From Sphingobium lactosutens DS20 (GTDB lineage Bacteria; Pseudomonadota; Alphaproteobacteria; Sphingomonadales; Sphingomonadaceae), in NCBI RefSeq assembly GCF_000445105.1, contig NZ_ATDP01000106.1:1-64000 (forward strand): a stretch of 64,000 nt of DNA, read 5' to 3'. Shown piece after piece: positions 58,569-64,000 of the stretch. The first letter of the stretch is position 1. Each line of letters begins with the position of its first letter. The translations under genes were made by a program, and so were the position numbers. The notes beneath the pieces were generated by a model, which saw only the letters and a program-made list of their open reading frames with translations, ran no database searches and was not told where the DNA came from.

Positions 58569-60374
58569 TTACGCCGTCGCCGGTTTGCCCGGTGCTGCAC
58601 CGTAAGCCAGCGCGAAAGCTCTTTCCTCGGTGACGTCGCGATGCTCGCGAGCCTGTTCGATCATCTTGGCAATTCGCTCACTCGCGTCCCGTTCGGCCGT
58701 CCGGAACCGATCGGTGGGCGGCAATGGCTTCCGGCCGCGTTCGACGATCGGCGCCAGCGCAGCGATGACCCGCATCCAGGGGTTGAATTCCTCCGAGAAG
58801 AGATAGCGGCTCGTCCGCATGGGATGCAGCCATTCGAGCATCGAAGCGCTCGCGGGGTTTGAAAGGCTCCGGACGAAGGGGCTTATGAACGTGCTGTAGA
58901 TTTCCTCGTTCGCTTCGGACATTTCCCTGACCCGCTCGAAGGCCTGACGCGGCGTGTCCACCTCGATGTCGGAGACGTCACGCTCTTCGAAATGGACGAT
59001 GTATTCGGGTTTGTGGCAATCGGGATCGCCTGAGGGATTGTCGATCTTCATCTCGTAAAGACCGGGCGGAAGCGCCGAAATCTCCTTAATGCTCTCCAGG
59101 ATCGCGCGGTGTTCGAACCGCGCGACCTTCGCCGAAACGAAGATGCCGAGATGCCCTATATGCGGATGGGTCAGATAGACGATGCGCTGCCCGGCAGCCT
59201 TGAGATCAGCCGTGTCGCGATAGACGGCCGGTATCCAGTCAAGCGCCTGTTGCGGCGGCGTGATGTTGTCGCCGTATGAGGCGAATATCACCAGTGGATT
59301 GCGGATATGCCGCAAGTTCACCGTGCAGCCGTCGCAAACGTGCAGCTTGCCCTCTTCGAGCTTGTTGCCGATGAACAGATTCTCGACGATCGCCACGATT
59401 TCCTCGCGGCTCAGGAAATACCAGGCATTCCACCAGCGCTCGAACTCGAGAAACCGTTCGCGTTCCGTGTCGACGTTCATGAACAGATTGGCATATTTGT
59501 CCCATACGGACTCAGGCTTCAGATTCTCGAAATTCGCGATCAACCACGCCCCGTCGAGACGCCCGTCGTCGATATCGGCGAGGAAATGCGTCATCCATGC
59601 CCCGCCGACGAAGCCTGCGGCGATCCGCATCGGATTTACGCCCGACTTACCGGCCCAGTAGGACAGTGGCGAGCCGTTGAGGACGGTGGGGCCGACCAGA
59701 CCTTCGCAGTCCGCCGACAGCAGCGTGGCGGCCCAACCGGCCTGACAATTGCCGTACAGGATGGGTGCTTGACCCGTATGCCTGCGCGCCACTTCCTCAA
59801 CGAAGCGACGCAGTGCGTGCAGGACATCCCTGAGCGTCTGGCCGGGACACGGCTCCGGAAAGAATGACACGAAATAGACCGGATGTCCTTGATGCATCGC
59901 GATGCCGATTTCGGAATCGCGCTTGAACCCGCCGATGCCGGGGCCATGCCCGGCGCGCGGATCCATAACTACAACCGGTGGCTTGCTCGGGTCGAAACAG
60001 TCTTCGAGACAGGCCTCGTCGATACGCGTGATACGCAGCAGCGCATAGTTCGCGGGTTCGTCGAAACGTCGCGCATCGAGGATCATTTCATATTCAAAGT
60101 CGAGCAACGGCGGTTTCCCCGCACGTTCGTGCGCGATCATGTTGACTGCACGCTGTCGAAGCGCGTCCCAGAACAGAATACCGCGCTCCCAGACGTCTCG
60201 CTGATACGCCCAGAAGCCTAGCCACGGGTTTTCGTCCGTGCGGTCGTCCTGATGAGGAATGACCGCTGGAAGGGTAGTTGTCGGCTCTACGCGGGCTGGC
60301 GGCGATTCCGTTGCGGAGCGCGAGGCTTTGGGTCTCTTGGCGCCGGTCGGCTGTGATTGGTGAGTGTCGGTCAT
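58569..60374 (-). CDS. DUF3141 protein, PHA-synthase-like hydrolase
   Basis: A 601-residue alpha/beta-hydrolase-like protein of the DUF3141 group. An N-terminal low-complexity Pro/Thr region leads to ENPWLGFWAYQRDVWERGIL; the nucleophile elbow is YGNCQAGWAATLL, G-x-C-x-G as in PHA synthases. Further conserved blocks are VIFASYGDNITPPQQALDWI and YLTHPHIGHLGIFVS, supplying Asp and His. Whether it polymerises or binds hydroxyacyl substrates is unknown. It overlaps the DUF5676 gene by four bases. Confidence 0.85.
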   Translation of the reverse strand: MTDTHQSQPTGAKRPKASRSATESPPARVEPTTTLPAVIPHQDDRTDENPWLGFWAYQRDVWERGILFWDALRQRAVNMIAHERAGKPPLLDFEYEMILDARRFDEPANYALLRITRIDEACLEDCFDPSKPPVVVMDPRAGHGPGIGGFKRDSEIGIAMHQGHPVYFVSFFPEPCPGQTLRDVLHALRRFVEEVARRHTGQAPILYGNCQAGWAATLLSADCEGLVGPTVLNGSPLSYWAGKSGVNPMRIAAGFVGGAWMTHFLADIDDGRLDGAWLIANFENLKPESVWDKYANLFMNVDTERERFLEFERWWNAWYFLSREEIVAIVENLFIGNKLEEGKLHVCDGCTVNLRHIRNPLVIFASYGDNITPPQQALDWIPAVYRDTADLKAAGQRIVYLTHPHIGHLGIFVSAKVARFEHRAILESIKEISALPPGLYEMKIDNPSGDPDCHKPEYIVHFEERDVSDIEVDTPRQAFERVREMSEANEEIYSTFISPFVRSLSNPASASMLEWLHPMRTSRYLFSEEFNPWMRVIAALAPIVERGRKPLPPTDRFRTAERDASERIAKMIEQAREHRDVTEERAFALAYGAAPGKPATA

Positions 60375-60706
60375 GCTTGCCTCCCGCGTTTTGTCCGTGC
60401 TGCCAGAAAGTTGAACAAGGGGCAGAAGATCAGCGCGACGTACCAGGCGTAAGCGAAGCTCTCGATCAGACCCAAGATGAAGCTGGGCCAGTCCAGCCAG
60501 ATGAAGCCGGGCAGCAAGCGCTCCCAGCTTGGATGCATCGCCTGTGCCGGAAAGAGCAGGTCATGGCCGACGCAGAGCACATAGGTGATCGCGAGAAATA
60601 TCCCGAAGCTCGTGCCGAAGGTGACAAGCGGAATCTGTCGGACTGCGGTTATCGCCTGAACCGAATTCCCCGTGCGACTTTGTACCGTCATTGCCGGTTC
60701 AGCCAT
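60371..60706 (-). CDS. DUF5676 family membrane protein
   Basis: A 111-residue protein with two or three spans: LVTFGTSFGIFLAITYVLCV and a second pair around SFILGLIESFAYAWYVALIF. The family blocks CVGHDLLFP and FIWLDWPSFILGLIESFAYA identify DUF5676, often found near metal-resistance genes. The start at 60706 has AGGGAG. It is coupled with YHS and DUF3141 genes, suggesting a membrane partner. Function is unknown. Confidence 0.8.
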   Translation of the reverse strand: MAEPAMTVQSRTGNSVQAITAVRQIPLVTFGTSFGIFLAITYVLCVGHDLLFPAQAMHPSWERLLPGFIWLDWPSFILGLIESFAYAWYVALIFCPLFNFLAARTKRGRQA

Positions 60707-61037
60707 GCTGATGCTCCCTGGCGATCGGTCCTGCTTCATCGTCAAGATACCGAGCGGGCCCGGTCTCGAACGCATCGCGATGTTCGGCCGAGCAGAAATA
60801 ATAGACCTGGCCACCGTAAACGCTGGATTTCGCGGTGTTCGTTTCGACCTTTCTGCCGCACACCGGATCAATAGCGCTTTCTGGGGGAGCCCAATTGGGC
60901 TGTCCGCCTCCGGTCGACCCGGAATGGCCTCCCGAATGGCCGCTATGGCCGTGACCCATCACATGGGCGCCGCAACCAAACCGCATCATTACGAAAAAGA
61001 GACCGGCCCAGAAGGCGAAGTATAGAAGCGTATTCAT
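60699..61037 (-). CDS. YHS-domain membrane protein, metal-binding
   Basis: A 112-residue protein: one membrane span (LLYFAFWAGLFFVMMRFGCG), a His/Gly-rich loop (MGHGHSGHSGGHSGSTGGGQ), then a YHS domain with DPVCGRKVETNTAKSSVYGG and VYYFCSAEHRDAFE, whose Cys/His pattern binds metal. Such domains are found in copper transporters and sensors. It overlaps the DUF5676 start by eight bases. Confidence 0.85.
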   Translation of the reverse strand: MNTLLYFAFWAGLFFVMMRFGCGAHVMGHGHSGHSGGHSGSTGGGQPNWAPPESAIDPVCGRKVETNTAKSSVYGGQVYYFCSAEHRDAFETGPARYLDDEAGPIAREHQHG

Positions 61038-61042
61038 GCCCG

Positions 61043-61501
61043 TTACGAAGCCGCGCCGCTTTGCGGCTTCCCGGGCTTCGGCGAGGACTTCTCGTGCTCG
61101 GCCGCCTGCCGGCGCGTTTCACCCGCCATATCGTGCGCCATCGCCATGCAGCACTCGCCGATCTTCTGCGTCGTTTGCGACCAGCGCTTGGCCTGCTGCG
61201 ACGAACGCTCGACGAAGAGAGACAAAATCTCGGCTTCGGCCGCCAGCAAGTTTTGCGGCTGCCCGAATTGCAGCATATCCTGAAACGCTTGACGGAGGCG
61301 TTCATTGCTTTCGACCGTTGCGCTGACTTCCGAACTGAAGCTCTCGGTCAGAACCTTCTGGAGTTCGCGGGCGAGGGTTTGAGCGCCGCGCAGATTGCCT
61401 TGCACTATGCCCGCACCGTTGGCGATCGGGAGCTTCCACCAAGCGAGCAAGTCGTTCATTTGCCCGAAGCCTGTCGCCGCACTCTCTTCATTGCCGTTCA
61501 T
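61043..61501 (-). CDS. Phasin-like protein
   Basis: A 152-residue helical protein resembling phasins: NDLLAWWKLPIANGAGIVQG, then long amphipathic helices (SFSSEVSATVESNERLRQAF, QTTQKIGECCMAMAHDMAGE) and a Ser/Pro/Gly-rich tail. Phasins coat PHA granules. Its place beside the DUF3141 PHA-synthase-like gene supports this. It overlaps the sigma-factor gene by 14 bases, so the two are co-expressed. Confidence 0.75.
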   Translation of the reverse strand: MNGNEESAATGFGQMNDLLAWWKLPIANGAGIVQGNLRGAQTLARELQKVLTESFSSEVSATVESNERLRQAFQDMLQFGQPQNLLAAEAEILSLFVERSSQQAKRWSQTTQKIGECCMAMAHDMAGETRRQAAEHEKSSPKPGKPQSGAAS

Positions 61502-62156
61502 CGAGGTCTTTCCCTTTCAAATTTCCGTGCTTTGCTTTCGCCTGTTCGATCTCTTCGCACTCGCATTGCAGGAATCCGTGCGTCGGGCAGGACAGGCACA
61601 TTTCCTCGAGCCGCTTGCGCAGCGTCTGCCTCGCCCGATGAAGACGCACCGTCACATTGTTCAGCGTCGTTCCGAGGCTCGCAGCGATGCGATCCCTTGG
61701 TTCGTCCAGAATGTCCGAACGCCACAGGACGTCGGCATATTCGGGCTTCAAGGTAGGCAGGAGTTTGTGCAGGCAGTTGCAGATCGCCTCGTCCATTTCA
61801 TGGTCCGGTTCGATTGCCAGACTTTCCAGATCGGACGGGTCCGTGCCGATTTCCCTATTGCGGTGGCGACCGGTATGGCGATGATGGTCGATCAGCGTTG
61901 TCGCGAGAATGCGACCGAGCCAACCACGCACGCTGCGAATGTCGCGCAACTGCGCCGCCCGTTCGAGCGCTTTCAGCGAAAATTTCTGAAGCAGTTCCTC
62001 GGCATCGCTCCTGTTGCCGACCCGTTGATAGAGGAAGAGCAAAAACTCCTCGCGGGCTTCGATCAAGGCACGGCGAACGGCCGCGTCCGCAGGCTTTGCG
62101 GCCTCCAATTCAGGCTCTTCGCGTGCCTGACGTGATGTGCGCTCGTTCTTCGCCAT
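61488..62156 (-). CDS. ECF-type RNA polymerase sigma factor with Cys-rich tail
   Basis: A 222-residue group 4 sigma factor. Region 2 contains EEFLLFLYQRVGNRSDAEEL and RSVRGWLGRILATTLIDHHR; region 4 contains LPTLKPEYADVLWRSDILDE and TLNNVTVRLHRARQTLRKRL. The ~30-residue tail has Cys in CLSCPTHGFLQCECEE, which may bind zinc or copper, unusual for ECF factors and possibly a built-in metal or redox sensor. No anti-sigma gene lies beside it. It likely switches on the phasin/DUF3141 cluster. Confidence 0.85.
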   Translation of the reverse strand: MAKNERTSRQAREEPELEAAKPADAAVRRALIEAREEFLLFLYQRVGNRSDAEELLQKFSLKALERAAQLRDIRSVRGWLGRILATTLIDHHRHTGRHRNREIGTDPSDLESLAIEPDHEMDEAICNCLHKLLPTLKPEYADVLWRSDILDEPRDRIAASLGTTLNNVTVRLHRARQTLRKRLEEMCLSCPTHGFLQCECEEIEQAKAKHGNLKGKDLDERQ

Positions 62157-62230
62157 GATCGTCCGTTCCCATCAATTGACGCCGCCCATGCCGATTCATT
62201 ACAGTTGCGGGAGGAAATCCGAGCACAGCG

Positions 62231-63232
62231 TCAGAACCAGAAGCGCACCCCAACGACATAGTTGGTGACGCTCGGATCTTCGCCTGCCGCGCGGGCATAG
62301 TCGGCGCTGTCGCCCACTTTCCATTCCTGTTCGATGCCGATGTACGGCGCGAATTCGCGAACGAATTCGTAGCGCAGGCGGATACCCAGCTCCGCCGTGT
62401 CGAGACCCGCGCCGATGCCGAGTTCGGGAATGTCCTGCGCGGACAGATTCACCTCGGCGCGCGGTTGCAGGATCAGCCGCTGGGTAATGCGCTGGTCGAT
62501 TTCGGCTTCGATGCGGCCGGTCAGGTCGCCCTTGTCCGACAGGAAGGCGGCGGCATCGATTTCGAACTCATAGGGGACAAGTCCCTGCAAGCCGACGACC
62601 GCGTGGGTGCGGGTGGGGCCGGTAAGATCCTGCCGCACGCCTGTCTGAAGATCCCACCACGGGCCGATGGCGTGGCTCCATAGCGCCTGCACCTCGGCGC
62701 TTTCGGGCTTTTCCCCGAAACTGCCTTCGCCTTCGGACTTGAGCCACAGCTTGTCGATATCGCCGCCATAATAGCCCTGTACGTCCCATAGATAGCCGTC
62801 CTTGCCTCCTCGCGCGCGATATTCGGCGCGTTCGGCCTGGAACCAGTAGACGGGCATTTCGCCGCTGACCTGCTTCACCACCTGGGTGCGGGACGTGGCC
62901 ATGCGATCGACGCCGACAAAGGCGTCCGCAGCAAATGCCGGACCCTCGAAGGCCTCGGGCGGCGGCGGCCCCTGCGGAATGGGATCGTCGGCGGCGGTGC
63001 CCGATGCCATGGCATCCTGCTCCATCCGGGCATGATCCCTATGGCTGTGGTCCGGCTGGTTCCGGTCCATCATGCCATGGTCCATCGCATTGTGGTCCAT
63101 CGCGCCGCTATCCGGTGCGTCGGGCGTCGCCGTCTGCGGCTGCTCGCCCATGTCGTGCCCGGCATGTTCCTGCGCGAGCGCCGGGGTGGCCAGCGCGAGG
63201 AGCGGGAGAAGGAAGATCGCGGTGCGCATCAC
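62231..63232 (-). CDS. copB: CopB-type outer membrane copper resistance protein
   Basis: A 333-residue outer-membrane protein. A signal peptide (MMRTAIFLLPLLALATPALA) is followed by a His/Met-rich region (AMDHNAMDHGMMDRNQPDHS) that sequesters copper, then the CopB beta-barrel domain with VYWFQAERAEYRARGGKDGY, YDVQGYYGGDIDKLW-type strands and a C-terminal Phe (VVGVRFWF) that marks barrel proteins. The start overlaps the copA stop by four bases. Confidence 0.9.
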   Translation of the reverse strand: MMRTAIFLLPLLALATPALAQEHAGHDMGEQPQTATPDAPDSGAMDHNAMDHGMMDRNQPDHSHRDHARMEQDAMASGTAADDPIPQGPPPPEAFEGPAFAADAFVGVDRMATSRTQVVKQVSGEMPVYWFQAERAEYRARGGKDGYLWDVQGYYGGDIDKLWLKSEGEGSFGEKPESAEVQALWSHAIGPWWDLQTGVRQDLTGPTRTHAVVGLQGLVPYEFEIDAAAFLSDKGDLTGRIEAEIDQRITQRLILQPRAEVNLSAQDIPELGIGAGLDTAELGIRLRYEFVREFAPYIGIEQEWKVGDSADYARAAGEDPSVTNYVVGVRFWF

Positions 63233-64000
63233 TGGTCTCCTCCGTCGAGGGGGCGGACGGTGACGACCTGAAACATGCCGGTGTGCATGTGGTAGATCAG
63301 GTGGCAGTGAAACGCCCAGTCGCCGGGTTCATTGGCGGTGAGGTCGAACTGGGCGGAGCCGCCCGGTTGCACGACGATCGTGTGCTTCATCGGCTGGTGG
63401 CCCGGAGGGGCGCCGTTGACCAGTTCGAAGAAATGGCCGTGCAGATGGATGGGGTGCGCCATCATCGTATCATTGACGAGCTTGACCCGGACGCGCTCGT
63501 TATAGGCGAAGCGGATCGGCTGGTCGGTGACGGCGGAGAATTTCTGCCCGTCGAACGACCACATGTACCGCTCCATGTTGCCGGTTAGGTGGATTTCCTT
63601 CAGCCGCGTCGGGCGACGGTCATCGGGGTTGGGCTTCGCTGCGACGAGCTGCATGTAGTCGAGCACCCGGTGCCCGACTTCGGCGAGGCCGACCCCCGGG
63701 TCGCCCATCCGGTCGACCGGGTTCATCGCCACCATATCGAGCCCGGGGCCGGCCTTGACGTTGGGCGGCAGCAGCGAAGTGTCGCGCATGTTCATGCCGC
63801 CCGACATCTCCATTCCGGCCATGTCGCCGCCCTTGTCCGCGCCGCTCATGCCGTCCATGCCATGCATGTCGTGCATGCTCCCGCCGGACATGCCGTTCAT
63901 GCCGTCTGCGCCGGGATCGCTCGCGCTCATGCCCATATCGGCCATGGTGAGCAGCGGCGGATCGCGCAACGGGGGGAAGGCCGCTTTCGACCCGGGCCTG
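63229..64000 (-). CDS. copA: CopA-type multicopper oxidase, C-terminal part (runs off window)
   Basis: Only the last ~257 residues are inside the window; the frame continues past 64000 without a start. A Met-rich linker (MNGMSGGSMHDMHGMDGMSG) leads to the last cupredoxin domain with HPIHLHGHFFEL and HCHLIYHMHTGM, the His-Cys-His ligands of the type 1 and trinuclear copper sites. The enzyme oxidises Cu(I) to Cu(II) in the periplasm and is exported by the Tat route in its full form. It overlaps copB by four bases. Confidence 0.9.
   Translation of the reverse strand, partial: RPGSKAAFPPLRDPPLLTMADMGMSASDPGADGMNGMSGGSMHDMHGMDGMSGADKGGDMAGMEMSGGMNMRDTSLLPPNVKAGPGLDMVAMNPVDRMGDPGVGLAEVGHRVLDYMQLVAAKPNPDDRRPTRLKEIHLTGNMERYMWSFDGQKFSAVTDQPIRFAYNERVRVKLVNDTMMAHPIHLHGHFFELVNGAPPGHQPMKHTIVVQPGGSAQFDLTANEPGDWAFHCHLIYHMHTGMFQVVTVRPLDGGDQ

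Larger units (their letters stand above)
44321..64000. mobile_element. Second tRNA-Gly island (partial): metal and envelope stress
   Basis: The island begins with a tRNA-Gly 3' fragment and a P4-type integrase read away from it, the usual left end of an island. It carries cus and cop metal genes, a lipid/acetate/PHA-like cluster and broken genes (relE, lysR) that mark shuffling. Its right end and the intact tRNA-Gly are not in the window, so the extent is unknown. Confidence 0.5.

Noticed and set aside
57011..58633. A 540-codon plus-strand frame opposite maoC-pta
   Set aside because: It is antisense to a well-supported gene and lacks domain or ribosome-site support.

Overview
The window looks like a chromosomal accessory region of a sphingomonad alphaproteobacterium (Sphingobium, Novosphingobium or Sphingomonas type). 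The reasons are high-GC codon use in the flanks, tightly overlapping ATGA/GTGA operons, and small families I associate with this group (DUF736, DUF2958, DUF5818, DUF6641, a secreted protein with a repeated CKDAKGKF motif). No rRNA, complete tRNA or CRISPR array is present. Almost everything is mobile or island-like, and the middle third is visibly more AT-rich than the flanks.

Layout. (1) 1-11.2 kb: part of an integrative or plasmid-like element. It carries small ICE-type genes (DUF736, a macro-like protein, DUF2958), a large ParB-like protein, ParDE and HigBA toxin-antitoxin pairs, and a two-gene SIR2-HerA antiphage module. (2) 11.23-44.37 kb: a 33.1 kb element bounded by two identical 47-bp copies of the 3' part of a tRNA-Gly(GCC) gene. 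Its right end encodes a tyrosine recombinase, a 904-residue family B DNA polymerase with a 3'-5' exonuclease domain, an HUH-type Rep-like protein and a ribbon-helix-helix protein. This set resembles a pipolin (primer-independent PolB element). The cargo is an RHS toxin with an immunity candidate, several unknown operons, a serine recombinase, a His-Xaa-Ser (Hxs) radical-SAM operon fused to an M48 peptidase and periplasmic genes, an S1/P1 nuclease, an HNH nuclease, a type II CBASS locus (Cap15, CD-NTase, Cap2, Cap3) and a KAP P-loop NTPase. (3) 44.3-64 kb: a second tRNA-Gly element abutting the first. It begins with a P4-type integrase and a half-broken toxin-antitoxin pair, then carries cusC-cusB-cusA-cusF, a lipid/acetate/PHA-like stress cluster (cfa, fabI, ackA, maoC-pta, DUF3141, DUF5676, YHS, phasin, ECF sigma factor) and copB-copA, which runs off the window.

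How the parts work together. The left flank and the central element form a defence island with NAD-depleting SIR2-HerA, CBASS and toxin-antitoxin pairs. The central element appears to have its own replication and integration machinery. The right element is a copper/silver tolerance and envelope-stress island. The two tRNA fragments, the inward arm-type repeats 51-55 bp from each, and the tRNA-style terminator left of the first fragment indicate successive insertions at one tRNA-Gly gene. The intact tRNA is predicted to lie to the right, outside the window.
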